From Saccharomonospora viridis DSM 43017 (GTDB lineage Bacteria; Actinomycetota; Actinomycetes; Mycobacteriales; Pseudonocardiaceae), in NCBI RefSeq assembly GCF_000023865.1, contig NC_013159.1, positions 3,064,001 to 3,128,000 of the forward strand: DNA of 64,000 nt, read 5' to 3'. The notes below the pieces were generated by a model. It was given only the letters and a program-made list of their open reading frames with translations, made no database searches and had not been told where the DNA came from. Every line of letters starts with the position of its first letter. Position 1 is the first letter of the stretch. Positions 54,646 through 64,000 of the stretch are shown one piece after another. The translations under genes and the position numbers were made by a program.

Positions 54646-55614
54646 ATGACCAGAACCATCAACACAGTCACTGTCGTGGGTGCCGGCTACATGGGAGGAG
54701 GGATCGCGCAGAGCCTCGCCCTCGCCGGAATGGACGTCCAGATCATCGACACCGACCCCGACACCACGGCCAAAGGGCTGGAACGGCTGCTGAAGGAGGC
54801 CCAGGAGTTCGAGGACCAGGGCCTCTACGAACCGGGAAGCACCGAGACGATCCGGAAGAACCTGCGTGCCGGGACGAGCCTCGAGCAGGCGGTGTCCGAT
54901 GTGGACTTCATCGAAGAGGCCGTCTTCGAGGTCGTGGACGTGAAGAAGGAAGTGCTCGCCGCCATCTCCGAGCACGCGCGTCCCGACGCCATCATCGGCA
55001 CCAACACCTCCACGATCCCGGTCCACGTCCTGGCGCCCGCGGTGCGGAATCCGGAGCGGTTTTTGACCGTCCACTTCTCCAACCCCGCCCCGTTCATCCC
55101 GGGTGTCGAGCTCGTCGCGGGTGAGGCCACGACCCCGGAGGTCATCGAGGCCGTCAAGGACGTGCTGGCACGGGCCGGCCGCGAGGGGGCCCAGGTGGCG
55201 GACACCCCCGGCATGGTGCTGAACCGTCTCCAGTACGCCCTGCTGAAGGAGGCGACCTCGATCGTCGAGGAGGGCGTGGCGACGCTCGAGGACGTCGACA
55301 CGATCGTGCGTACCACCTTCGGGTTCCGGCTCGGCTTCTTCGGTCCGTTCGCCATCGCCGACCAGGCCGGCCTCGACGTCTACGTGAACTGCTTCAAGAC
55401 CTTCGAGGAAGCCTACGGCTCGCGCCTTGCGACCCCGCAGATGCTCAAGGAGGCGGTCGAGGCCGGTCGTCTGGGCGTGAAGAACGGCAAGGGACTCACC
55501 GGGGACTTCGACGAGGAGACCAAGGCCGCTCTCATCGCCTACCGCAACAAGGCGTACTCCCGGATGGGAGAGCTGCTTCGGGAACTCGGCCCCGCCCCGC
55601 GGCCCAAGAAGTAG
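54646..55614 (+). CDS. 3-hydroxyacyl-CoA dehydrogenase family oxidoreductase
   Basis: A 322-residue dehydrogenase with an N-terminal NAD domain (VVGAGYMGGGIAQSLALAGMDVQIID) and the HxxNP motif in VHFSNPAPFIPGVELV, containing the catalytic histidine (about residue 140). The C-terminal helical domain has GMVLNRLQYALLKEA and ends GVKNGKGL. Besides 3-hydroxyacyl-CoA dehydrogenases, the family contains L-gulonate 3-dehydrogenase and carnitine dehydrogenase. Beside a GntP permease and sugar enzymes, oxidation of a sugar acid at C3 is the better guess. This would set up a beta-keto acid for decarboxylation. Confidence 0.85.
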   Translation: MTRTINTVTVVGAGYMGGGIAQSLALAGMDVQIIDTDPDTTAKGLERLLKEAQEFEDQGLYEPGSTETIRKNLRAGTSLEQAVSDVDFIEEAVFEVVDVKKEVLAAISEHARPDAIIGTNTSTIPVHVLAPAVRNPERFLTVHFSNPAPFIPGVELVAGEATTPEVIEAVKDVLARAGREGAQVADTPGMVLNRLQYALLKEATSIVEEGVATLEDVDTIVRTTFGFRLGFFGPFAIADQAGLDVYVNCFKTFEEAYGSRLATPQMLKEAVEAGRLGVKNGKGLTGDFDEETKAALIAYRNKAYSRMGELLRELGPAPRPKK

Positions 55615-55642
55615 GCCCGCCCCAACCGTCGTCGCGGCGGGC
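55615..55642 (+). terminator. hairpin between the dehydrogenase and permease genes
   Basis: GCCCGCC/GGCGGGC arms with a 14-base loop, immediately after the dehydrogenase stop. It could be a partial terminator or RNA-processing site. Confidence 0.4.
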
Positions 55643-55716
55643 TGGCTCGACCTGTCAGCTCGCCGCATCCCCCTCTCTTCCCCTCCCCCCGACATCTCTA
55701 TCAAAGGCGATTGCAG

Positions 55717-57135
55717 ATGAACGAAGTTGTTCTCGCGGCGCAAGACGAGATCGTGCTGGCCGACAGACCGGCCGGCCTGCTTCTGGCGATCACCGGCGTC
55801 GCGATCGCGGTTCTGCTCTTCCTCATCATCAAGGTGAGGCTTCACGCGTTCTTCTCACTTCTCATCGTCAGCCTGCTGACGTCTCTTGCGGCCGGTGTGG
55901 GCATCGGTGACGTCGTCGACGTCGTCATCGACGGTTTCAGCTCCACGGTGGGCACCGTGGCCCTGCTCGTCGGCTTCGGTGCCGTGCTGGGTCGCTTGGT
56001 CGAGGTCACCGGAGGCGCACAGGTCCTCGCCGATCGCATGCTGGACAAGTTCGGAACGCGCCGGGCACCGCTCGCCCTCGCGGTGGCGTCACTGCTCTAC
56101 GCGTTCCCGATCTTCCTCGACGCCGGCTTCATCGTGATGCTGCCCATCATCTACACGGTGGCACGGCGGCTGGGCGGGTCGTTCATGCTCTACGTCCTGC
56201 CCTCGATCGGCGCCTTCCTCATGATGCACGCGCTGACGCCACCGCACCCCGGTCCCACCGCCGCGGCGACGGTCATGGGGGCGGACGTCGGCCTCGTCGT
56301 CATCGTGTCGTTGCTCGTCGGGCTGCCCACCTGGTACCTGGCCGGCTACCGGCTCGGGTTGCTGCTGGCCAAGCGGTACCCCGACTGGCCGGTTCCGAGC
56401 CTGCTCGGTGAGCCCGAGGAACGGGACGAGTCCGAGCGTCCGGGCTTTTGGACCACCGTCTTCTGCCTGCTGCTCCCGCTCGTCCTCATCTTCTTCAACA
56501 CGATCTTCTCCACGCTGGAGCAGTCGGGCGCGGTGTCGGCGGAGAACTTCTTCTACCAGCTGTCCCGCCTGATCGGGACCACGTCGGTGGCCCTGCTCAT
56601 CTCGGCCATCGTCGCCATGTGGCTGCTCTACATCCGGCCCCGGAAGGACCGGAAGGTCGGCAACCTGCTCGAGGATCTCGTCGACAACGCCCTCGCCCCC
56701 GTCTGCTCGATCATCCTGATCACCGGTGCCGGTGGGGCCTTCGGCCACGTCCTGACCGTGTCCGGCATCGGTCAGACCATCGCCGACGGCCTCGACGCAG
56801 CGGGCATGCCGGTGATCCTCGCCGGCTTCCTCGTCGCCATCGCGTTCCGGGTGGCCCAGGGGTCGGCGACCGTGGCGGCCACGACCGCGGGTTCGATCAT
56901 GGCCCCCGCCGTCGCCGGGATGGACCTCAACCCCATCGCGCTCGCGGCGATCGTCGTGGCGATCACCGCCGGGTCGATCACCTTCTCCCACGTCAACGAC
57001 TCCGGGTTCTGGCTCATCGGTCGGTTCTGTGGCTTCGACACAGCGACCACCTTCAAGACCTGGACGGTGATCGGCACCGCGGTCGGCTTCATGGCGTTCG
57101 GCCTAAGCTGGGTCGTCTTCGCCATCGCCTCGTAG
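55717..57135 (+). CDS. GntP family gluconate/sugar-acid permease
   Basis: A 472-residue polytopic membrane protein with about 12 hydrophobic segments. The family motifs AFPIFLDAGFIVMLPIIY, the ALTPPHPGPTAAATVMGADVG loop and GSATVAATTAGSIMAP are intact. GntP permeases import gluconate and related aldonic acids with protons. The start is ATG at 55717 with AAAGGCG upstream. As the last gene before a strong terminator, it points to an acidic sugar as substrate of the whole cluster. Confidence 0.93.
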   Translation: MNEVVLAAQDEIVLADRPAGLLLAITGVAIAVLLFLIIKVRLHAFFSLLIVSLLTSLAAGVGIGDVVDVVIDGFSSTVGTVALLVGFGAVLGRLVEVTGGAQVLADRMLDKFGTRRAPLALAVASLLYAFPIFLDAGFIVMLPIIYTVARRLGGSFMLYVLPSIGAFLMMHALTPPHPGPTAAATVMGADVGLVVIVSLLVGLPTWYLAGYRLGLLLAKRYPDWPVPSLLGEPEERDESERPGFWTTVFCLLLPLVLIFFNTIFSTLEQSGAVSAENFFYQLSRLIGTTSVALLISAIVAMWLLYIRPRKDRKVGNLLEDLVDNALAPVCSIILITGAGGAFGHVLTVSGIGQTIADGLDAAGMPVILAGFLVAIAFRVAQGSATVAATTAGSIMAPAVAGMDLNPIALAAIVVAITAGSITFSHVNDSGFWLIGRFCGFDTATTFKTWTVIGTAVGFMAFGLSWVVFAIAS

Positions 57136-57140
57136 CGTCG

Positions 57141-57184
57141 CACCGGCCCTGGGCGTCGACCGACGTCGACGCCCAGGGCCGGTG
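57141..57184 (+). terminator. strong terminator after the permease gene
   Basis: Perfect 20-base arms (57141-57160 and 57165-57184) around a 4-base loop, starting 5 bases after the GntP stop codon. It ends the catabolic operon. Confidence 0.85.
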
Positions 57185-57620
57185 GGCCTTCGCAAGAACA
57201 CAAAGGGCTCGGCGCGGGACCCGGTTCCCCGGATTCGCCGAGATCAGCGCACGGACACACCGTTCCCCCTCACGATCGCCCCCGCACGTCCTCCGACCTC
57301 CGGCGAAGAGGTCACCGAGGCCTCGTGCACCCTCGGCCGACCCCTCCACCGTCAGCGGATCACCAGGGTTTTCGTGCCGGAACGCGCCACATCGGGGCCC
57401 CGTCGAGAACCCGGATGTCGATGCCCCCGTCCGGGTCCTATGCTCCTGCACCCCGGTCGAAGCCGGGTACAAGCCGGGTACAGACGCCGTTGACCCCCTC
57501 GCGCCCATCGCTGAGACTCGTGCCTGTCGTTGAGAGCAGAATCGCACGCTCTCACGTAGGAATTAGTAGGACGCCCTACTAAACTCGCCGGTAACGCGAG
57601 AGGCAGCAGGAAGGATCGTC
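57185..57620. other. 436-base intergenic region with a regulatory palindrome
   Basis: No gene is apparent. A short direct repeat GCCGGGTACA occurs twice near 57463-57483. Near the right end lies the palindrome at 57563-57582. The region separates the sugar island from the fatty-acid genes. Confidence 0.45.
57563..57582. promoter_or_regulatory. TetR-type operator candidate before the hydroxyacyl-CoA dehydrogenase gene
   Basis: TTAGTAGG-ACGC-CCTACTAA has perfect 8-base arms, is AT-rich against the background, and lies 38 bases before the ATG at 57621. TetR regulators often control such beta-oxidation genes in actinobacteria; none is encoded nearby. Confidence 0.6.
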
Positions 57621-58490
57621 ATGGGTGACATCACGCGGATCGGCGTGATCGGCGCAGGGTTGATGGGATCGGGAATCGCGGAGGTCGCCGCCCGGGCCGG
57701 CCGCGACGTGGTCGTCGTCGAGGCCAACGCCGCCGCGGCGGACGCCGGCCGCGAACGGATCGAGAAGTCCCTCGCCCGGGGCGTCGAGAAGGGTAAGTTG
57801 TCCGCCGAGGATCGGGACGCCGCTCTCGGCCGTCTGACGTTCACCACCGACATGGAAGCCTGCTCCGATCGGGAGCTGGTGGTCGAGGCGATCGCCGAGA
57901 ACGAGGCCCTCAAGCTCGAGGTGTTCGGCAAGCTGGACCGGATCGTGCAGAGCAAGGACGCCATCCTCGCGTCCAACACCTCGTCGCTTCCGATCATGCG
58001 GTTGGCGATGGCCACCCAACGGCCGGAGTACGTGGTCGGGCTGCACTTTTTCAACCCGGTCCCGGTGCAGAAACTCGTCGAACTGATCCCGTCGCTGCTC
58101 ACCGGCGAGGAGACCGCCAAACGGGCGGAGGCGTTCGCCTCCGAGGTCCTCGGCAAGACCGTCATCAAGGCACCGGACCGTGCGGGCTTCGTCGTCAACG
58201 CGCTTTTGGTCCCCTACCTGCTCTCGGCCATCCGCATGGTGGAGGCCGGCCACGCGACTCCGGAGGACATCGACAACGGCATGGTGCTCGGCTGCGCCCA
58301 CCCGATGGGTCCGCTGCGGCTGACCGACCTCGTGGGGCTCGACACCACCATGGCCGTCGCCGAGTCGATGTACGCGGAATACAAGGAGCCCCTCTACGCC
58401 CCGCCACCTCTGCTGCGCCGCATGGTCGAGGCCGGGCTCTACGGCAAGAAGTCGGGTCGCGGCTTCTACGACTACACCCGGGGAGAGTGA
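57621..58490 (+). CDS. 3-hydroxybutyryl-CoA dehydrogenase
   Basis: A 289-residue dehydrogenase with the NAD motif IGVIGAGLMGSGIAEVAARAG, the catalytic histidine in LHFFNPVPVQKLVE and the C-terminal NALLVPYLLSAIRMVE. It oxidises (S)-3-hydroxyacyl-CoA to the 3-oxo ester in beta-oxidation or runs the reverse in butyryl-CoA synthesis (FadB2-like). AGGAAGG precedes the ATG. The stop is directly followed by the acyl-CoA dehydrogenase gene, so they form an operon. Confidence 0.93.
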   Translation: MGDITRIGVIGAGLMGSGIAEVAARAGRDVVVVEANAAAADAGRERIEKSLARGVEKGKLSAEDRDAALGRLTFTTDMEACSDRELVVEAIAENEALKLEVFGKLDRIVQSKDAILASNTSSLPIMRLAMATQRPEYVVGLHFFNPVPVQKLVELIPSLLTGEETAKRAEAFASEVLGKTVIKAPDRAGFVVNALLVPYLLSAIRMVEAGHATPEDIDNGMVLGCAHPMGPLRLTDLVGLDTTMAVAESMYAEYKEPLYAPPPLLRRMVEAGLYGKKSGRGFYDYTRGE

Positions 58491-58492
58491 CG

Positions 58493-59635
58493 ATGTACCA
58501 GTTGCCGGAGGAACACGAGGAGCTCCGTGCCGCGGTCCGCGCGCTGGCGGAGAAGGAGATCGCTCCGTACGCCGCCGAGGTCGACGAGCAGGAGCGGTAT
58601 CCGGTGGAGGCGCTGCGCGCGCTGACCGAAGCCGGCTTCCACGCGCTGCACATTCCCGAGGAGTACTCGGGCCAGGGCGCGGACGCGGTGGCGACCTGCA
58701 TCGTCATCGAGGAGGTGGCGCGGGTCGACGCGTCGGCCTCGCTCATCCCCGCCGTGAACAAGCTCGGCACGCAGCCGATCCTGCTGTCGGCGTCGGAGGA
58801 GCTGAAGCAGCTCGTACTGCCGTCCATCGCCTCGGGGGAGGCGTCGGCGTCCTACGCGCTGTCGGAGCGGGAAGCGGGTTCCGACACGGCGTCGATGCGC
58901 ACCCGAGCGCACCTCGACGGCGACCACTGGGTGCTCAACGGCACGAAGTGCTGGATCTCCAACGCCGGTGAGTCCAGCTGGTACACGGTCATGGCCGTCA
59001 CCGACCCGAACGCGAAGAAGAAGGCTCACGGCATCTCGGCGTTCGTCGTGCACAAGGACGACCCGGGCTTCTCGGTGGGGCCGAAGGAGCGCAAGCTCGG
59101 GATCAAGGGCTCGCCCACCCGGGAGATCTACTTCGAGAACTGCACGATCCCGGCGGACCGGATCATCGGCGAACCGGGGACGGGGCTGAAGACCGCGCTG
59201 GCCACGCTCGACCACACCCGGCCGACCATCGGCGCGCAGGCCCTGGGCATCGCGCAGGGCGCGCTGGACGCCACCGTGGAGTACGTCAAGGAGCGTAAGC
59301 AGTTCGGTCAGTCCATCAGCCAGTTCCAGGGCGTGCAGTTCATGCTCGCCGACATGGCCATGAAGATCGAGGCCGCGCGGCACATGGTGTACGCGTCGGC
59401 GGCGGCCACAGAACGTGGTGACGCCCGGGCGAGTTTCCTCGCCAGCGCCGCCAAGACCTACGCCTCCGATGTCGCCATGGAGGTCACCACCGACGCCGTG
59501 CAGCTGTTCGGCGGCGCGGGTTACACCCGTGACTTCCCGGTCGAGCGCATGATGCGGGACGCGAAGATCACACAGATCTACGAGGGCACCAACCAGATCC
59601 AGCGCATGGTCATGGCCCGGCAACTACTGAAGTGA
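58493..59635 (+). CDS. acyl-CoA dehydrogenase
   Basis: A 380-residue FAD enzyme. The FAD/substrate motif YALSEREAGSDTASM, CWISNAGE, and the C-terminal catalytic glutamate in ITQIYEGTNQIQRMVMAR (about residue 365) are typical of short/branched-chain acyl-CoA dehydrogenases (FadE25-like). It introduces the alpha-beta double bond and passes electrons to EtfAB. The ATG at 58493 follows GGGGAGAG; an earlier GTG overlaps the previous stop. A hairpin follows 14 bases after the stop. Confidence 0.95.
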   Translation: MYQLPEEHEELRAAVRALAEKEIAPYAAEVDEQERYPVEALRALTEAGFHALHIPEEYSGQGADAVATCIVIEEVARVDASASLIPAVNKLGTQPILLSASEELKQLVLPSIASGEASASYALSEREAGSDTASMRTRAHLDGDHWVLNGTKCWISNAGESSWYTVMAVTDPNAKKKAHGISAFVVHKDDPGFSVGPKERKLGIKGSPTREIYFENCTIPADRIIGEPGTGLKTALATLDHTRPTIGAQALGIAQGALDATVEYVKERKQFGQSISQFQGVQFMLADMAMKIEAARHMVYASAAATERGDARASFLASAAKTYASDVAMEVTTDAVQLFGGAGYTRDFPVERMMRDAKITQIYEGTNQIQRMVMARQLLK

Positions 59636-59648
59636 CGTCCCCGAACAC

Positions 59649-59678
59649 GATGGCCCCCGGGATGTCCCGGGGGCCATC
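59649..59678 (+). terminator. terminator after the acyl-CoA dehydrogenase gene
   Basis: Fourteen-base complementary arms (59649-59662, 59665-59678) with a minimal loop, then CCGTTGTTCG. Confidence 0.75.
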
Positions 59679-59799
59679 CGTTGTTCGAACGGTTCCTCAC
59701 TGTCCGACTTTGCCGGTCGACGTCTTGCAGGGCCCGGCGGACCCTTCCGATCACCGGGCACCGGGGACGGATCACACGGGTGTTCGCGGTATCCGGTCG

Positions 59800-60999
59800 C
59801 TACTGGCTCCGCCATTCCTCCCACGACAGCTGCCACACACTCCAGCCGTCCGTGGGGTCGAGCTCGGGTCCTCCGCTGTTGCGGACCTCAAACAGGTCAC
59901 CGCGGTTGCTCTTGTTCATCAACCAGGCGGCGTTCTCCGTGGAGAGGTTGATGCAGCCGTGGCTGACGTTGGTCCGTCCCTGATCGCCCAGTGACCAGGG
60001 CGCGGAGTGGTAGAAGATACCGCTGTTGGACAACCTCACCGCGTACTCGACGTCGAGGCGGTAGCCGCCGGGACTGTCCGCGGGGACGCCGTAGGTGCCG
60101 GAGTCCATGGTGTACCAGTTGTGCTCGCTCATGACGGTGTAGATGCCCTTGGGGGTGGGCGTCGACGGTTTGCCCATGGAGATGGGCATCGTCTTCACCT
60201 TCTTGTCGTTGATCGACACCGTCAGCTTGTGACTCTTGCCGTCGGCGACGGCCACGAGTTTGTCCCCCACGGTGAAGCTCACCGTCTTGTCCTCGGCGCC
60301 GAAGGTGCCCTCGCCGAAGTCCTTGCCGTAGATCTCGGCGTCGATGGTCACCTCGGTTCCGGGCTCCCAGTACTCCTTCGGCCGCCAGATCACCTGGCTG
60401 TCACCGAACCAGCGGAAATCACCTTCCGTTTCGGGGTCGGCGGTGATGGTGATCGCGTCCTCCGCGGCGTCCCGGTCGGGCACCGGGCCGGTGAAGGTGA
60501 AGATCAGCGGCATGCCGACGCCCACGGTCTCGTCGTCCCACACGTTGATGGACACGGCGACGGTGCGGTCGGGGGTCGCGGTGGTGAACGTCGACTCCTC
60601 GGTGACGGTCTTGCCGTCCTCCCCCTTGGCCTCGACGGTGAGCGTGTAGGTCTTGCCGTAGCCGAGGGGCTCGGTGGTGGTCCAGAACGTGCCGTCCGAC
60701 CGTAGGTCGTCCTTGACGTGTGTGCCGTGTTTGCCGATCAACGAGGCCTTGGTGATGGCACCGTACTCGGCGCGCACCGTCACGGGCTGTCCCGGTTCGA
60801 CATCCTCCTCGTCATCGGACACCGACAGCGCCAACAACACCGGCTTCGGGGGTTCGCTGGAGGTCGTGGCAGGGGAGGACGGCCCGCCTTCCGCGGCGCT
60901 CGAAGTACATCCCGTGACGACGATCGCAGCCAGCAGAAACGAGACCCAACGACCACTCGATCGTGCCAAACGGCCACGTACGCGCCCCACAAGCACCAC
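59800..60999 (-). CDS. L,D-transpeptidase lipoprotein
   Basis: A 399-residue cell-wall cross-linking enzyme. A signal sequence with lipobox (SFLLAAIVVTGC, cysteine at about residue 31) is followed by two immunoglobulin-like domains and a C-terminal YkuD domain. The catalytic motif is SHGCINLS with HSAPW upstream (about residues 330-355), as in M. tuberculosis LdtMt2. It makes 3-3 cross-links in peptidoglycan and is a carbapenem target. The GTG start at 60999 is uncertain because the Shine-Dalgarno match is weak. Confidence 0.92.
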   Translation of the reverse strand: MVLVGRVRGRLARSSGRWVSFLLAAIVVTGCTSSAAEGGPSSPATTSSEPPKPVLLALSVSDDEEDVEPGQPVTVRAEYGAITKASLIGKHGTHVKDDLRSDGTFWTTTEPLGYGKTYTLTVEAKGEDGKTVTEESTFTTATPDRTVAVSINVWDDETVGVGMPLIFTFTGPVPDRDAAEDAITITADPETEGDFRWFGDSQVIWRPKEYWEPGTEVTIDAEIYGKDFGEGTFGAEDKTVSFTVGDKLVAVADGKSHKLTVSINDKKVKTMPISMGKPSTPTPKGIYTVMSEHNWYTMDSGTYGVPADSPGGYRLDVEYAVRLSNSGIFYHSAPWSLGDQGRTNVSHGCINLSTENAAWLMNKSNRGDLFEVRNSGGPELDPTDGWSVWQLSWEEWRSQ

Positions 61000-61107
61000 C
61001 CGTTCCAGTCATGAACTCCCCGAACGTGTCGAGAGTCTGCCGCACCCGTAGCAGTGCGTGCACGGACTTCACCAACTTGTGTCCAAGGCTCAATGGGGGG
61101 CCCGTGT

Positions 61108-61135
61108 CAGCGCCCTTTCGGGGGCGTGCTAATGT
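61108..61135 (+). promoter_or_regulatory. tRNA-Lys promoter with hairpin spacer
   Basis: CAGCGCCCT starts 22 bases before the -10 box TAATGT (61130-61135), and CGCCC/GGGCG pairs in the spacer. The design and spacing match those before tRNA-His. Confidence 0.55.
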
Positions 61136-61187
61136 TTCACACGTCGCCGCGAGGGAACGGTGAAGCAGCCGGACCCGACAACGACAA

Positions 61188-61260
<73 letters not shown>

Positions 61261-61263
61261 CAG

Positions 61264-61294
61264 AACCCCCAGGTCGGCCGGCCTGGGGGTTTTT
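61264..61294 (+). terminator. rho-independent terminator of tRNA-Lys
   Basis: AACCCCCAGG/CCTGGGGGTT arms with an 8-base loop, ending in TTTTT. It is the most canonical intrinsic terminator in the window. Confidence 0.9.
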
Positions 61295-61584
61295 CGTCTC
61301 TACGGCGGGCCAACCGAAGCCCGCCGGTGTTCGACACTCGAAGGCACAGCGGCGCGTGACATCGCGGCATTCGGAAAAGACCCGAAAAGCACGAAGAAGC
61401 CGTATTCCGCTCCACCGCCGAGCCCCTCAACCCACCGGCCGTCGCCGCGGACCGTCGACGATCCCCACACCGCTCGGCCTCACCCACGATCGCCTCGTAC
61501 CCTGCCCTCCTCATCGCCTTGTGAGACTGGAGGACACCTCGAAGAGGCCGAAGCGATGTCGTCTAGACGGAAGAAGGACCGACC

Positions 61585-62685
61585 ATGATCGTCACCGCTG
61601 CTGTCGCCCGCGAACGACGCGAACCGTTGCTCATCGAGGAACTCGAACTCGATGAACTCCGACCCGATGAGGTCCGCGTCCGGATGGTCGGTTCCGGCAT
61701 CTGTCGCACCGACGCCGTCGCCCGGGACGGGATCTATCCGGTCCCGATGCCCTCGGTCTTCGGGCACGAAGGGTCGGGTGTCGTCGAGGAGGTCGGGTCC
61801 CGGGTTCGGAACGTCAGGGTCGGCGACCACGTCGTCCTCGGTCCCTCCTTCTGCGGACGCTGCGAGTACTGCCGCGACGGGGAACCGATGTACTGCGAGA
61901 ACGCCTACCGGGAGATGTTCGGCTGCCGACGTCGCGACGGCACCACCGCCTTCAGCAAGAACGGCGAGAAAGTGGGTTCCCACTACTTCGGCCAGTCCTC
62001 CTTCGCCACGTACTCCAACGTCGCGGAGAACAGTGTCGTCGTCGTGGACAAGGACGCACCGCTGGAATTGCTCGGCCCGCTCGGCTGCGGCCTCATGACC
62101 GGCGCGGGAGCCGTCCTCAACGAGATGCGTCCCGAACCCGGATCCTCGATCGCCGTCTTCGGCACCGGCGCGGTCGGCTTCGCCGCGTTGATGGCCGCCG
62201 CGGCGGCGTCGTGCACCACCGTCATCGGCATCGACGTCCACGACTCCCGGCTGGAACTCGCCCGCCGGCTCGGTGCGACCCACACCGTCAACCCCCGCAC
62301 CCACGATCTTCGAACCGAGCTGAGGAAGATCACGGGCGGCAGGCGGGTGAACTACGCGCTGGACACCACCGGTGATCCCGCCGTCCTCCGGGCCGCCGCG
62401 GACGTACTCGGCAAACGCGGCGAACTCGTCGCCGTGGGAGCCGCGACACCGGGAACCGAGGTCAGCTTCGAGATCGGCAACTCGCTGCTCAAAGGCTGGA
62501 CCTTCAAAACCGTCGTCGAAGGCTCCTCGGTGCCACAGACCTTCATCCCCCGCCTGGTGAGCCTGTGGAAACAAGGCAGGTTCCCGTTCGACGAACTCGT
62601 CAGGACCTACTCGCTCCAGGACATCAACCAGGGCTTCGCCGACTCCGAGTCAGGAAAGACCGTCAAACCGGTCCTCGTGTACTAG
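61585..62685 (+). CDS. zinc-dependent NAD(P) alcohol dehydrogenase (aryl/benzyl alcohol type)
   Basis: A 366-residue medium-chain dehydrogenase. Catalytic zinc ligands lie in GSGICRTDAV and FGHEGSGVVEEVG; the four structural-zinc cysteines are in CGRCEYCRDGEPMYC. The nucleotide motif is VFGTGAVGFAAL, followed by GIDVHDSRLE (Asp, so NAD). A GGWTFKTVVEG-like segment resembles aryl-alcohol dehydrogenases. The ATG at 61585 has GAAGGA upstream. It converges on the nitronate monooxygenase gene; the physiological alcohol is unknown. Confidence 0.92.
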   Translation: MIVTAAVARERREPLLIEELELDELRPDEVRVRMVGSGICRTDAVARDGIYPVPMPSVFGHEGSGVVEEVGSRVRNVRVGDHVVLGPSFCGRCEYCRDGEPMYCENAYREMFGCRRRDGTTAFSKNGEKVGSHYFGQSSFATYSNVAENSVVVVDKDAPLELLGPLGCGLMTGAGAVLNEMRPEPGSSIAVFGTGAVGFAALMAAAAASCTTVIGIDVHDSRLELARRLGATHTVNPRTHDLRTELRKITGGRRVNYALDTTGDPAVLRAAADVLGKRGELVAVGAATPGTEVSFEIGNSLLKGWTFKTVVEGSSVPQTFIPRLVSLWKQGRFPFDELVRTYSLQDINQGFADSESGKTVKPVLVY

Positions 62686-62713
62686 ACCACCGGACCCCGG
62701 GTACGACTCCGCC

Positions 62714-64000
<1,287 letters not shown>

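Overview
Organism. The window is uniformly GC-rich actinobacterial chromosome. Third codon positions are mostly G or C, GTG and TTG starts are common, and many genes seem to be read from leaderless mRNAs with a TANNNT -10 box 6-8 bases before the start codon. Gene content and order resemble the Mycobacterium tuberculosis Rv3028c-Rv3041c interval, interrupted by accessory genes. The ErmE-type methyltransferase, a RamB-type regulator beside the glyoxylate genes and the general protein style make a Pseudonocardiaceae member (for example Saccharomonospora) my best guess, which is an inference. I saw no prophage, insertion sequence, CRISPR array or replication origin. LAYOUT. 1-3000: the N-terminus of a Glu/Leu/Val dehydrogenase, an enoyl-CoA hydratase-like protein and the electron-transfer flavoprotein pair etfA/etfB, all on the minus strand. 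3100-9700: DegV, then the Rv3030-Rv3031-Rv3032-like methyltransferase, GH57 branching enzyme and GT4 glucosyltransferase proposed to make methylglucose lipopolysaccharide, with a GH2 hydrolase inserted. 9800-16500: small proteins, a TetR gene with its operator, and the glyoxylate shunt (aceA, aceB) divergent from ramB. 16500-23700: secreted carboxypeptidase, a 21-bp minisatellite, Rv3034c-like acetyltransferase, nucleoside hydrolase, NlpC/P60 peptidase and a UvrA-like ABC protein. 23900-30600: a broken GatB/YqeY gene, the Rv3037c-Rv3038c-Rv3039c-Rv3041c-like run and glgP. 30700-48000: mostly housekeeping genes (lipoprotein metallopeptidase, thioredoxin-TPR protein, thiamine-binding protein, MarR, mannose-6-phosphate isomerase, thiolase, methylmalonyl-CoA epimerase, DivIVA-like coiled coil, UspA, class III cyclase, DEAD helicase, ProA, M50 peptidase, AlkA-like protein), an erm methyltransferase behind a 13-codon leader ORF, orn and tRNA-His. 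48600-57200: a catabolic island for a sugar acid or tetrulose, arranged around a divergent GntR-type promoter. 57500-64000: 3-hydroxyacyl-CoA and acyl-CoA dehydrogenases, an L,D-transpeptidase, tRNA-Lys, a zinc alcohol dehydrogenase, a nitronate monooxygenase, and two doubtful short ORFs at the right edge. HOW THE GENES WORK TOGETHER. Three systems stand out. (i) Alpha-glucan and methylglucose polysaccharide metabolism (branching enzyme, glucosyltransferase, methyltransferases, acetyltransferase, GlgP). (ii) Acyl-CoA and acetate metabolism (Etf, hydratases, thiolase, epimerase, acyl-CoA dehydrogenase, glyoxylate shunt with RamB). (iii) The catabolic island: a GntP permease, a 3-hydroxyacid-type dehydrogenase, an SDR and a TIM-barrel isomerase/decarboxylase would deliver a tetrulose to a DhaKL-type kinase. 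A TIM-like and an RpiB-like isomerase would then lead to D-erythrose-4-phosphate. The most novel-looking candidates are this island and the leader/hairpin arrangement in front of erm.
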